Below, one piece after another: positions 23,225 to 33,523 of a stretch of DNA of 64,000 nt. Each line of letters starts with the position of its first letter. Position 1 is the stretch's first letter. The position numbers and the translations under genes were made by a program. The notes under the pieces are model-generated. The model was not told the DNA's origin, did no database searches, and saw nothing but the letters and a program-made list of their open reading frames with translations. Source of the stretch: Lepeophtheirus salmonis. Lineage: Eukaryota > Arthropoda > Copepoda > Siphonostomatoida > Caligidae. Location of the stretch: positions 34,669,403 through 34,733,402 of the forward strand of contig NC_052138.2 of assembly GCF_016086655.4 (NCBI RefSeq), written 5' to 3'.

Positions 23225-23590
23225 TAATTTGTATATAGTTATTTATTTCGACCAGCGGCGATAGTAAAAGCCTAAAAAGGTCGATTTATGCTTCGTATAA
23301 GTAAAATATACTAATGGGGTTGCTAATTAAATTAATACGCATAAGGTAAGAATATTTATATTCAAAAATACAAGGTTAAAGTGTATAAAATATTGTTAAA
23401 AAATTATATATGGTATATATAAAATAATTAACTAGAAATCGCTTGAGGTTAGCCTCACGTCTCCCTAACGAAATCATAGAGGCAAGTAGTTTCAGACTCT
23501 AGCCGATCGATGAATTAAACTATGCTTGAAAATGTCTTTATTTAGTTTTGGAAGAGGTACCCTTAGCTTAGTATTCAAAGTGAGGAATAT
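23225..23590 (+). repeat. Interspersed repeat family F, copy 2
   Basis: TTCGACCAGCGGCGATAGTA at about 23248 and GAAATCGCTTGAGGTTAGCC at about 23437 align with copy 1 at 15968. It lies between mariner E2 and the right copy of the local duplication. Confidence 0.55.
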
Positions 23591-23850
23591 ATCATTTTGT
23601 TTAAAATTATGTAGCGGGTAATATTTGAACACCTGATGAATAATTCAGGATTTGATAGAAGAAGATAATGATAATTTTTGGAACTGTCAAATTAATTTTT
23701 GATTCTTAATTATTTTTCAATTGTAGGTAATCACATAATTAGAAATGTGAAAATAGTCAAAATACTTGTGAGGGTTTATAATAGACTGGGGAAAAAGCAT
23801 TTTTGTATTTTTCGCTTTATGTCAGTGCTATATGAACGTAAATGAAAGTA
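23591..23850 (+). repeat. Local direct duplication, right copy
   Basis: Matches 22375-22620 and continues into TTTTTGTATTTTTCGCTTTATG. That tail also occurs at the 3' ends of mariner E1 and E2, so this copy includes a mariner end without the transposase. Confidence 0.5.
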
Positions 23851-24469
23851 AATGGAAAAGACTTTGATTTTGCATTGTTTGTCATCGTTATCTCTCAATG
23901 AAGGAAACATCAACACAAACATCACTTGTACCTTTCCAGGGACCTATTGAGTTAGTTTCTGGAAGGATTTCCAATCTTAAGATCACAAAAAGATGTTTTG
24001 ACACTTCTTTGAAGTCTAATTAATCATCTATAATTTAGTGTATATGCCAATTTGATGGATGAATTAATCATCTACCAATTTGATGGATGATCTTCTTTTT
24101 TTTTTGTAGAAAGGAAGCTGGATATATTTACTAAAATTTATAGGTATTCTACAAGTAACACTCCAGTTAAAAATTTAGTATGAACAGCACCGACATTTTT
24201 TTTAAATATGGGCAGGTGTTTTAACTTTTTTTACTACATATATTTTGCTCTTTGTTCACTAAAACTTTAAAACAAAGTGGCGGAACAGACTTTTTAGCTT
24301 GAGTAGATTTTTGGTCGTACTGATATCTTTTTTCTCACGCAAGATGTCGCTTTCTATGATGGAACTTTCGACTAATGCTCTCTAAAATTCCTACTGTCAC
24401 TCAAAAGGACAGTACAAAACTAAAGAAGCTCATTTCTTTTTAGTTATATAAGAGTTGGTGTTTTAAAAA
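23851..24469. other. Unassigned stretch with a small tandem duplication
   Basis: 24035-24092 contains CCAATTTGATGGATGA twice, separated by ATTAATCATCTA. A patch at 24260-24420 is less AT-biased (ACAAAGTGGCGGAACAGAC; CAAGATGTCGCTTTCTATGA) but gives no recognisable protein. Confidence 0.4.
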
Positions 24470-25165
24470 GGAGAAATCACATTATATATGTGACAAAAAA
24501 AAAAAACACTAAATACTACAAAAGAAATAGTATTGCTTGATGGTACTAAAATGACAGGCATTATATATCCAACCATTTATACAGTGTGTGCCATACAGAG
24601 AAAGCTACAGAGTACGTTGGCATCTCCATCCAGACTACCTACAACATCAGGAAGTTCATTATAAGCCCATACGGCAAAGAAAAACCAAAACTTATCTAGT
24701 GAACATGTTGTTTATTTCTCGTCTGCCTCCCTGTGGGAGTCTACAGCCTTGACATCAACACACTAAACTTTGCTATTTGGAGTTGTCCTGGAGAATATTG
24801 TCTGGCTCACCTCTCATCCAAATTTGAATTCGTTTCAAGCTGCCATCATAACAGTGTGGTACAAGATAGAAACTGATTTCATCGTCAAAAGTGGTCAAAC
24901 TGTTGGCCGGCGTGTCGAGGCTGTTATTGCTTGTAATGGAGGACATTGAATAAAAATTTAGCTAATATACTTTATGTATATGGATTTCACCAAAAGATTC
25001 CTAGGTTAGATGGATTAATTGTAATACTATAATGTTTACTTATACTTAATCAGTGCAACTCCATCTAACCAATTAAAGGAAATTTTTTTAAAAATAGCTA
25101 AATATAGTATTTAAACATATTTGTTTTGAGTTTCTTGATTCCATAAAAATATTATTTCACATTAT
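24470..25165 (+). mobile_element. Tc1/mariner family A, copy A4, interrupted by a SINE
   Basis: N-terminal remnant from about 24540, shared deletion junction at about 24655-24715, and damaged third motif near 24740-24790 (ACATCAACACACTAAACTTT for 'D.NPL.F'). The C-terminal part runs to about 24948 (GTTGGCCGGCGTGTCGAGGC; peptide RRVEAVIA) and is followed by GGAGGACATTGAATAAA. The right-end tail (TAGTATTTAAACATAT, TTTCTTGATTCCATAAAAAT) resumes at about 25090 after the inserted SINE. The terminal repeat itself is lost. Frames are broken. Confidence 0.75.
24970..25089 (+). mobile_element. tRNA-derived SINE, copy 2, 5'-truncated, nested in mariner A4
   Basis: Carries the 3' body of the SINE: ATGGATTTCACCAAAAGATT, GGTTAGATGG, TTTACTTATACTTAATCAGT, GCAACTCCATCTAACCAATT. 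The tRNA-like head is missing. It is flanked by near-identical AAAAATTTAGCTAATATA (24952-24969) and AAAAATAGCTAAATATA (25090-25106), consistent with a target-site duplication of about 17 bp. The flanking sequence continues the family A tail on both sides, so the insertion order is clear. Confidence 0.8.
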
Positions 25166-25330
25166 TATTTATACATTATATTAAATTTCATGAAAAATAA
25201 CTTAATAAAACAAAACTATAGAGTACATATTTATTTAAAATTTAGGACAAATATCATTTTTTAAGGCCAAACTAATTCAAAAAAGACCAATTTCTAACCC
25301 TGTTCAGGAGTGTTTGTATTAATATTTTGG
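25166..25330 (+). repeat. Repeat family K, copy 2
   Basis: AAATTTCATGAAAAATAACT onward aligns with 19608-19730. It follows directly after the decayed end of mariner A4. Non-coding. Confidence 0.4.
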
Positions 25331-26099
25331 TTTTTTTAGTAGTGGGTCTCACTTAAAAATTAAATGCCGGCATGGGTCCTGCAGGACACGTTTAGGACAT
25401 TCCTATCCTAAACATTCTTCAAAATGTCAGAGTAAATTTTTGGTTTCTATTTTATTGTCATACTGATAGATTATATTACTTTCAACGCTGTTAATCATAT
25501 TGAGTGAGATTGTCTCATTCGGACGCACACTTATGGTGAAATTCATTATAAATATCATGGTCAGCCGTACCGACCATCACAACTAAAAGAATTAATATTA
25601 AAGGAGCGTTTGTTGTAGTTTTTACTCTCATTTTGAGTGATAAAAGAAACTTGAATTATTTGAAGATTTTGAGTTTATATTATTATTTGTGTTTGATAAA
25701 CTTTCAGTCGAATTTTACAAAAGATTTCCGTCGTGTTTGATAAAATAGTCAGAAAATTGTTCTCTTTAGTTCTTCGAGTTCGAATAATACCCAATCCAAC
25801 ACTACAACTCACCAATGATTTAAGTATATCTTTTATAAATGGTTGTATTAAAAGAGATAATAAAACAGTTATATTATTGAATATAAAGGTCTGACCATGT
25901 CAGCACTTTTCTCTAATATTAGTAATAAAACTCTCCCTTTATGAATAATAAAACACTAGTAACATGTCTACAAAATAAAATAAAAATAGTTTAAGAATAC
26001 AACACTTCACTTTCCTTGGCCTCCCTTAAGAAAATTTAAATACTTGGCAATGGGTTATGTATAAGTACATGTTTTTTATACCAACACAACGTATGTTGG
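25331..26099. other. Unassigned stretch
   Basis: 25375-25440 (GCCGGCATGGGTCCTGCAGG; GTTTAGGACATTCCTATCCT) and 25500-25590 (GACGCACACTTATGGTGAAA) are less AT-rich but give no recognisable protein or RNA. Confidence 0.4.
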
Positions 26100-26700
26100 T
26101 AGAAATTCAACGCATTTTTTGAGAAATCAAAGTAAAAGAAGTGTAAAAATTGATCCAGCAACATTTAAAAAAAAAATATATCATAGGTTTGGCCCGTCAA
26201 CACAAAAGCATCCCAGAATGAAAATTGAGTCTGGCTTAAGTAGACTTGTTTTCTTTGAAGAATTTCTCACAACAAGTGGAATTTTAACACCAATTAGTTT
26301 AAGTGCATCTTATACAGGGTAAGATAGCTATTGACGCCATTAAAAAGACGGATGTACTATCTCTAAAGTTGCCATACTCGTCCAACTTTGGTAACAAGTG
26401 ATTTTACATAGAATGGGATCTTGCAGCACCGTTTTGTTTGAATCTTAACTATTGGTGTGAATGGGTACGTACAGGAGGCTCAGAGGAGAGTCATGATAAC
26501 TAATTTCGCATTATATCATTGACGATACACCCGGACTATGCATGTGGGCTATAACTGTGGAGATTGGCGTATCGGACTTTTCAGTGAGGAAGGTGGCGAA
26601 GAAAGATATTTGATGAAAGTCCTTCTCGCTTGGTAGAGTTTAAAAACTAATAAATATCTTCAGACAATTTCAAGTGTCCATCATAATTTTTACCATAGAT
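26100..26700 (+). other. Unassigned, less AT-rich stretch with an open frame
   Basis: A 67-codon frame (26119-26322) gives a basic peptide with no domain I recognise. Just past it, TACAGGGTAAGATAGCTATT at 26310 looks like a Tc1/mariner outer end. The sequence up to about 26640 is noticeably richer in G and C than its neighbours. No transposase motif was found in either strand. Could be an unknown decayed transposon or an exon fragment. Confidence 0.3.
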
Positions 26701-27134
26701 ATGTAGATTTTTTTTAGATATTAAAAACATGCGTTCTAAGTGATCACACCCTCCACTGTATCAGGACTAAAAAATAGTCATATTAAAAAGTGTTGTATTC
26801 ACCTTTTTAATCAAGTCAAAATTTAAATTCCTTTATAAATACTCATCTTTATAATAAAAACATAGGCAGATAGTTTCTTTGCTATTCGCTAAAGGTGGAG
26901 TTCCTTGCAATGCAAATATTTGATCTTATATAATTATCATAACTTATAATGGATTAATATCAAATAAAATAATACAAAATATCGAAATCGTTAAATCAGA
27001 ATAAAAACTGTGCAAGTTTTCTCAAATTTCCTAATCAAAAATCTCAAGTTTCACTTTGATCTAGTTTTGAATTGCTTCTTTATCTCATGCATTTTTATAT
27101 CATTTAATTAATTGTTAGATAAAAGATGAATGAA
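26701..27134. other. AT-rich stretch, nothing recognised
   Basis: No coding, RNA or repeat signature was found. Confidence 0.5.
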
Positions 27135-27656
27135 TAAAAGGGTGGTCTAAAAAGTATTCGACCTACAAAAGTTACTTGACATTTTCTTCTGAATTTTTAA
27201 TATTGATTTTTCAACATAGTCTCTCTGTAACTCTACATAGTTCTTCCGTCGATGGGCCATCTCTGTAACAGAGTCCATATAGTACTTGGTGTTCTTCTCT
27301 ACAAAATAATTGTTCACTTGACACTTTTTGATTTTGGCTCAATTACTCCCAGGTGGATTGACCTAGACACGTCAAAAATAAAAACAACAAGCCTTTATAT
27401 GGCAGTTAGTGTTTCAATATATTTATAGGTTACACCTTCAAAAACAAATATTTAATGACAGGTCTATATTCGATTTTATCCATTTTCACAAAAACACTCA
27501 AATCAACTTATTCAAACGACTGTAATATGAAAAATGCGTCTTTAAAATGGCTGAAAATTTGTTATGTAGTAGGTCCTAGAAAGATGAGACTAATTTTTAT
27601 TTACGAATGCTGTCGTCTTCACGTTAAGGTGTAAAACTTTTCCGACTACCCTTGTA
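27135..27656 (-). mobile_element. mariner family H, 522-bp deletion derivative with clear ends
   Basis: Left end TAAAAGGGTGGTCTAAAAAG and reverse-complemented right end TACAAGGGTAGTCGGAAAAG match at 15 of 20 positions, with TA at both edges. The minus strand retains only the transposase C-terminus at about 27310-27210: KYYMDSVTEMAHRRKN followed by YVELQRDYVEKSI. This corresponds to the 'L..RW.KCI.L.GDYVEK' tail of mariner transposases, here with the tryptophan and cysteine replaced. Everything upstream has been deleted. Non-autonomous. Confidence 0.8.
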
Positions 27657-28343
27657 AGAAAGTTATAAAGAAATGTTGACTTTATCAACATAATATGTAG
27701 TTGAAAAATATATATTCTACATATTTAGGTACTTGTACTCAGAACAAAAATACCAAAAATGTGATCGCATATTCACTGCTAAAACAGGTACTAACAGGTT
27801 ACCCTTCTGTAGGTAAAAAAATTGTTTGATTGGGTCTTTAGCTATTTCTTCTAGTCCCATTTGCAGTAATATTCTAGCATGGATCGAATATGAATCATTT
27901 TCATCGTGGACTACATTTTATTCGGATCTTTACTTATTGAGAGAAAACCGTTTTTATGTAGATATTTTTCATAAATATCCATTAATATTGAGGGATAAGT
28001 GTTAATGTAAGTACAAGTGATGACTGAGAAAACAAAGTAGTTCAAAGTTGTTGTTTTTGTGACGCCATCATTTGTCTTGAAACTCAGGAAGAAAAGCCTT
28101 CTATTAGGTAACTTAAATTATAAATTGTTTGATTCCCTGCTCTCATTTATTGAGTTGTATAAAATATGACACACCGATATGAAAAAATATAAGAAACTAA
28201 ACATTGTCATGGTATCTCTGACAATTTAAAAAATGTTTGGGAGAAAAGCAACTTAGTTATAATGACTTCTCATAAAAATTAGATTCAAGCACCTGTTAGA
28301 TGGAGGAAATAAACAAAAATTCACTTCGTATCTAGAATGGACA
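27657..28343. other. AT-rich stretch, nothing recognised
   Basis: No coding, RNA or repeat signature was found. Confidence 0.5.
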
Positions 28344-29565
28344 AACCAAGTGGTCAATTGAAGTCTGAACACATACAAGTCGAGAGAATGACACTTGAAC
28401 GTAATCTACGAATTTCCAATTGCGTACTCCTTGACGCTGGGCGTCTCCAAGACCACCGTTTATACCGTCTTTAAGTTCGAAACGTTAGTGAGAAAGAAGG
28501 CTATGTCAAAAGCGTCAAACTGGGATTGGAGGACTTATAGATAACAGCCTAGGCTAATCCCCTCAAGTCCATGAGACCCATGTAAAAGATCTCGGGATTT
28601 TACACTAGACTGTCCATAGATCTTTCAAAAAGTGGGTGGAAAGAGATTTGTGAGGGTGGAGAGCCCACTTTTGACACCATCAATGTGAGAACCCCATCTC
28701 CTCCATTGCAAGACTCCTTTGAAGGAGTTTTTTTAGTTCTTTCAACCTCTTTTGGCTCCCCTACAACCCTGATGCCAACTCCATCGACTACACCTTTTAA
28801 GTGCATGTCGAAGGCAAGGACTGCAATGTCCGTCATCCAAGCACTGAGGCCCTCAAAGGCACTATCACCCAGCACTGGAATACAATGGTAGAGGACTATA
28901 TCCACAGCGGGTACATGGCCTACTGCCGCAGCCATCATTGTCATCTAAGGACGATTACATTAATAATTAAGAGATCCAAGACACATATATATTTATGGTA
29001 TTGCTTTTGTTGACAATTTTTTTTTTTTTTTTTTTTTAAAATAATTTATTTATATTCTACAATACAAACAGCGTAAATAATGAATACACATAAAGATAAA
29101 AATAGATCATATAAATAAAAAGCCACAGGACAATTATGTTTTAAAAAACAAAAACATAAATGAACATGATATTTCATATTTAATGTCCTGAAGTAAAATA
29201 ACCTTATATAATATTAAAAAAAAGTCTAAACATCAGCTAAAGTTAATAAAAAATGACGATGTCTTCTTATCATTGACTTGATGAGATTAAAATATTGCAC
29301 GGACATCGAAGGAACAAATTTGATGATATTTCCGGTCCATGCCCACGACGAAGATGATGACAGAGGAATTCTGATAGAAATCGCTGAATATCGAGCAGCT
29401 GCGCTTATCATTATAGCTCTTAATTCTTCCACATGTAATGGAGAGTCAATAGTTAATTTTTTAGCAATCAATGATTTAATATTTAAAAAACAAACTTCAC
29501 GGCTTTGTGAACAAGAGAAGTATTTTTATTTCTCTTATAAGCTCCAAATAATATATTTGCCTTTA

Positions 29566-29853
29566 TTAAGTTAGAACAAAAATATCTTCTGTCACATAAA
29601 CGTTAAATTGGATAAAATATTTGACTACTCTCAAAACTGGACAATATGCAAAAGCGTGTAGGGTAGAGTTGAGCATAAAACCGCAGTCTTTGCACGGATA
29701 ATAAAATTTGATATTGTCAGTGGAAATTTGAAACTGTGTCGTAAATTTGGTCCCGTCTGAAATTCCAGAAATTGATTGGAGAATTCTTCGTTCCCATGAA
29801 GGAGGATGATCGAGTAGTACCATATATTTATCTGAAACAGACTTCACTTCCAC
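29566..29853 (-). pseudogene. LINE C-terminal zinc-knuckle segment
   Basis: The 95-codon frame contains YPCKDCGFMLNSTLHAFAYC, a C-x2-C-x8-H-x4-C knuckle as found near the end of LINE ORF2 proteins, with all four metal ligands intact. A further minus-strand frame at 29226-29471 (beginning IAKKLTIDSPLHVEEL) lies downstream and probably continues the same former protein to its C-terminus, before about 190 bp of 3' untranslated sequence and the poly-A tail. Confidence 0.7.
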
Positions 29854-30184
29854 CTATAATTTTTTGCAAAAGCTCATTTTTAAAAACCATGGTTTCGAAG
29901 GAGTAAAATATTTAAGGGACCTCTCAAAAGGAAGACGGAATCTCCCACCCCATAGGATAGATTCCTGGTTTAAGACATGATAACTTAAAATTTTATGATA
30001 GAGAGCAGTCTTCTTTAATAAAAACAGATTCCCAAACTTATAGAGTAAAGCATTTTAGTCCTATTTTGTGAATTATATCAATTGTTGAATCTGAATGATA
30101 AGTAGGCCTTCCTTTCCATAAAATTATCTAAAGAGACGATAGAAGTGACGAAAAAACTTCCAAATCCAGATTAGTTATGGGTGT

Positions 30185-30538
30185 TCACATTTGGATCCAT
30201 TCATAATATTTAGAAGACGTGAAATTCACCCTCCAGTCTCTCAACGTGTATGCACCTAATTTCTTTACAATCTTTTTGTAACATTTTGGAATTATACTAG
30301 ATAAAAGGCAGAGCCCATCGCCTAATTTATACTTTGGATGCCTTAAAGCAGGAATATAATTTTTATGGAAGAGACCCTTAAACCATGCATCTTCTTGAAT
30401 CATTGCAAATTCTGCTAGAGAAGGAATGGAGGTAGTAGCTCTGTATAATACAAGAGGAACAATTCTCAAATTGTACAAATCAATGCGTTTTTGTAGAGAT
30501 AAATGATGCCATTTTTGGATCTGTTTGTTGATCGTCAT
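30185..30538 (-). pseudogene. LINE ORF2 segment downstream of reverse transcriptase
   Basis: A 117-codon frame in a different phase from the reverse transcriptase piece, so a frameshift lies between 30540 and 30555. The start QKWHHLSLQKRIDLYNLRIV is typical of the thumb/connector region after the YADD motif in LINEs. The later segment YIPALRHPKYKLGDGLCLLS is closely paralleled in the plus-strand fragment at 40270-40330 (YIPALKKPRSQLDSALTLLG). This shows the two LINE fragments belong to one lineage. Confidence 0.75.
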
Positions 30539-30554
30539 ATTTAATTGTACTCAA

Positions 30555-31118
30555 TTAAATCCTTGATACCCCATTGGTTGTCCATTCGATACCTAAGATG
30601 TTCACCTTCGGTACAACTCTACAACCTTCGATTATTTTAGAACTATCCGGCTTCCAGGATCCAAGGGGAAGGATGGCGGTTCTCGTTAGATTCATTTCTA
30701 ATCCTGAATTGACCTTATATTTGTTAAAAAAAGTCAAAAGAACTTTGATCCTATACCGAATTTGAATTTCCGAATTGGCTTCAATCATTAACGTTACATC
30801 ATCAGCATATAGGTCAATTAGATGTGGAGTCCCACAAAAAGAGACACCAAATCCCAAATACTTTTTGGAACTGGTCCTTGTTAGTTCATCGATGGCAAAT
30901 ATAAATAGTCCGGGGGCGACTGGACATTCTTGTCTACAGCTCTTATTTAATAGAATGGGTTCACACATTCTACGATCCAACGAAATTATAGAAGAGCCGT
31001 TAGCGAGTAAAGCTCTGATATAATTAAAAAAACGTTTGGGGAATAACCTTTTAACAGATCTCATAATGTGGTAGTGACGTACAGAGTCCAATGCTTTGCG
31101 AAAATCAATTGTAATCAA
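30555..31118 (-). pseudogene. LINE reverse transcriptase domain (fragment)
   Basis: The 187-codon frame is the best preserved retroelement coding piece in the window. Residues 1-11 read ITIDFRKALDS, the first catalytic acid block. Residues 62-68 read RQECPVA, where families of this type have RQGCP; the conserved glycine is replaced by glutamate. Residues 103-110 hold the LYADDVTL active site with both aspartates intact. LEMNLTRTAILPLGSWKP follows. Translation upstream of its methionine continues in the same frame, through two stops, to the LINE's truncated 5' end (GFLRNRKITDIS). The methionine is therefore not a true start. The host element would copy its RNA at a nicked chromosomal target; this copy cannot. 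Confidence 0.85.
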
Positions 31119-31371
31119 TGCACCAAACTTGCCACTCCTATTAAATGATTCAATTGCTGTAGTTATATTTCGTGAAATATCCGTAATTTTTCTATTTCTC
31201 AGGAAACCTATCGGTTCATCTTTAATGTTTTAGTATAAAATGGGTTCAATTTGCTAAGCTAAAACACCAGACAATATTGTGTAAGCTTCATTTAATACTT
31301 GTCAGTTTCTAAATTATGTATTGTTCAAGATTCAAATTCAATGTGTTCAGATTTTAATAGACCACTTTGTA

Positions 31372-31789
31372 TATATATAAATTACTCCGATGTTGATCCT
31401 CAATTCTAGTCTAAGGGTAACTAAGACTTATACTAATAACAACACAAAAAATCTTTAGTGTTATTTTTTTCTTTCAATAGCACATACATTAATTTATATT
31501 AAGATGTCATTTTTTCAATAATTAAAAAATAGGGATATCTGCATTAGAAAACAAAACAATATCCGGATTACAAATTAGAAATTAATTTTGAACGTCTTAT
31601 GGTTATATTTTATACAAATCCACATATTTATTACATTAGAATTGCAAAACCAATGTTGATGACAACATAATCCTACTAATTTTCATTTTTATTGTCCTTC
31701 AAAAAATGTGGAGGAGTAGATAACTGGAATGCATTGTTGCTTTATTATGTCCTTCCGAAGATTTTTTATAATTAAGGGCAAATATTATT
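31372..31789. other. AT-rich stretch, nothing recognised
   Basis: No coding, RNA or repeat signature was found. Confidence 0.5.
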
Positions 31790-32110
31790 AAAATACCAGA
31801 CTTTATAGGGGGAATCCGCATGGATTATATATATTTATTTTTTCTGTGGGGAAAGTCTTAGTTTTTAGAATTTTTGAGAAAAATTTACAAAAAATTTCAA
31901 AAATTCAATAACATAATTTTTGGAATTTTTTTTTCAAAAATCCACATCTTTTTTATAGAAAAAAATCTTTCAAAAAATATTTTCATCCTTTATTTTTGTA
32001 TAACATTTTTTGATCTAACCCAAAAAAAAAATATTAATAAGTAAAAGTTCCTTAATTTGGGCAAGGGACTACAGGCCCCTCACCCCACCCTAGGGTACCC
32101 CTGCTTTACT
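31790..32110. repeat. Poly-A/poly-T minisatellite element, copy 1
   Basis: A run of degenerate units of the type TTTTTGGAATTTTTTT / CAAAAAATTTCAAAAATT is bounded by GC-rich edges: ATAGGGGGAATCCGC on the left and CCCTAGGGTACCCCTGC on the right. The right part includes TTCCTTAATTTGGGCAAGGG, which recurs at 53718-53738. Similar blocks are at 42465-42850, 53270-53775 and 54115-54810. Possibly a hAT-type non-autonomous element, since the outer CAGGGGT resembles hAT ends. Confidence 0.5.
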
Positions 32111-32699
32111 CGAGTACAAAGTACCACTAATTCTTCGTGATTTCTCGCGTCAAAAAAAAAAAAAACTAAATCAATCCATATACATAAGTATGAGACCCTA
32201 ACAGTTTTGATTTGTTTGATATATAGAAAAAAAAACCACTAGACGATAAAGAAGGATCCTTCAACACCCCTGTAGCGGAGATAATAGGACTGAACAATTT
32301 CATTTGTACTTTTTTAAAATCAATCAAGACACGAAAAAATCCTCCTGCAAAGATTTAATTAAGAAAGAATCCCTGGGGTAGAGGAAGGGTTCTCTACATT
32401 CTGTGTACCTACATGTTTTGAGTGTACATATATACAGCGTTGAGATGATTAAGAATGGAAAAAAAATTGATCGACAATTTAAAAATATTTTAGGGGATTA
32501 AAAACTTAAATGACTTGTTGTGTTTTTTTTTTTTCAAAAAACAGCGAGGTTCATTTGCTATGTATTTTCCTGTATAAGTTTATTACAGAAAGAACCTCCA
32601 GGGTGAAAAAAAAACATGTCAATGACTTAACTTTTTGTAAACAAAAATCCACATATCACTATTACTTAATTTAATAAGAGCAATTCAAAAGACCCTTCA
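32111..32699. other. AT-rich stretch, nothing recognised
   Basis: No coding, RNA or repeat signature was found. Several A and T homopolymers. Confidence 0.5.
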
Positions 32700-33240
32700 T
32701 TTATTGGAAGGAACCGGTTCGAACGGCTTGGTATGAGATATTGCATGGAACATTCGGATACAAATATCATGTTGAATAATCAATTCAGTGACACACATCA
32801 AAAATCGTTGAGGTATAGATTAGGAACATCCTGTTTTTTTACAAACATGTCAGGGGAAGATCCTACAGAGAGAAATTGCTATTTTTTCCTTAAGGAGTTG
32901 GAGATCTCATTTAATCTATTCTACGTATATGAACAAATTATCCCGATCCTTAAATGATGGAGTATGAGATCTGTATGAACTTTGAGTCAAAAATGAGTAC
33001 CTTGGATTGGGTCATTGTAACATTCTGATGACAGAAAGATAAGTGGACTCATCTCCAATGTATAATTTATAAATACACAGTGAAGCACAAAAACCAAAAT
33101 CTCTCTTCTTAGCTCAATTATTACGTTTCTGAGGCAATTGCATATAACCCTCAACTCCGTCTTCATCGATGGGGACTACTAATATACAATATTTATAGGT
33201 AGAAAGTTTACTAATAATTATTTGTCATAACTAGCTCAGG
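32700..33240 (+). mobile_element. LINE C-terminal fragment, second lineage, copy 1
   Basis: The 74-codon frame 32733-32957 contains YRLGTSCFFTNMS and ERNCYFFLKELEISFNLFY. This aligns with INCYFCLEELETLFYLFYEF at 55790-55850. The pattern C-x2-C ... H-x4-C of a LINE zinc knuckle is visible only as a ghost: one cysteine and the histidine are replaced. Downstream, broken frames (EAIAYNPQLRLHRWGLL near 33130-33180) continue to align with 55990-56090. No reverse transcriptase domain is present. Confidence 0.6.
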
Positions 33241-33523
33241 ATTCTCTCTTCATAATATGATTTATTTATAAATTCACTGGATTTGTTGATATATTTTTTT
33301 TATATACTTGTGTCGTTAACTTAATATTAATTAAACATTTAAATAGTGTCGTTTCTTCTTTGTTTTTTTAAAATTAGAACATGATAATAATGTTTCCGCT
33401 CTTGTATTGTTTAGAATGAATAAATATATTTAAAAATATATATATATAAGACCAATGAAATTGGTGCTGAACAAATTTCAGTACCATTTCTTACTTAATG
33501 GCCGTTTTGATGTAGATGGAGCC
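33241..33523. other. AT-rich stretch
   Basis: Possible 3' end of the preceding LINE fragment (AATAAATATATTTAAAAATA at about 33418). Otherwise nothing. Confidence 0.35.

Larger units (their letters stand above)
29017..31305 (-). mobile_element. LINE retrotransposon, 5'-truncated, inserted in mariner B2
   Basis: Minus strand. The 3' poly-A tail appears as 21 T at 29017-29037. The 5' end is truncated inside the reverse transcriptase at about 31305; the peptide just inside reads QVLNEAYTILSGVLA. The sequence contains reverse transcriptase, a linker, a zinc knuckle and a C-terminal region, all broken by stops and frameshifts. RQ.CPVAP and YADD motifs and the C-terminal CCHC knuckle point to the L1/Tx1-like branch rather than Jockey, CR1 or RTE. 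That clade call is inference. It is dead but retains enough order to be one former protein. It is the youngest layer at this spot, because it interrupts the mariner copy. Confidence 0.85.
28344..31371 (+). mobile_element. Tc1/mariner family B, copy B2, split by a LINE
   Basis: The left part (28344-29016) begins CCAAGTGGTCAATTGAAGTC. It carries the N-terminal remnant (GTCTCCAAGACCACCGTTTA), the shared deletion junction (CATTGCAAGACTCCTTTGAA, then CCCTACAACCCTGATGCCAA) and the C-terminal segment to about 28950. The right part (31306-31371) resumes with AAATTATGTATTGTTC and ends in the family TIR, reverse complement TACAAAGTGGTCTATTAAAA. Between them lies a complete insertion of about 2.29 kb. 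Without it the element would be about 740 bp, comparable with B1 and B3. The open frames at 28600-28944 (minus) and 28685-28891/28801-29013 (plus) are fragments or shadows of the broken transposase. Confidence 0.8.

Noticed and set aside
23632..23660. Hammerhead ribozyme core (CTGATGA)
   Set aside because: The motif is not followed by a stem and GAAA, and the duplicate at 22416 has CTGATAA. Chance match.
22375..23850. LTR retrotransposon bounded by the 230-bp direct repeats
   Set aside because: No TG..CA ends, primer-binding site, polypurine tract or gag/pol between them; the interior is mariner and repeat F.
28600..28944. 114-codon minus-strand frame, one of the longest in the window
   Set aside because: It is antisense to the C-terminal half of mariner B2, whose plus-strand motifs match B1 and B3.
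30574..31023. Plus-strand frames across the LINE
   Set aside because: Antisense shadows of the reverse transcriptase frame, which has YADD and other conserved motifs on the minus strand.
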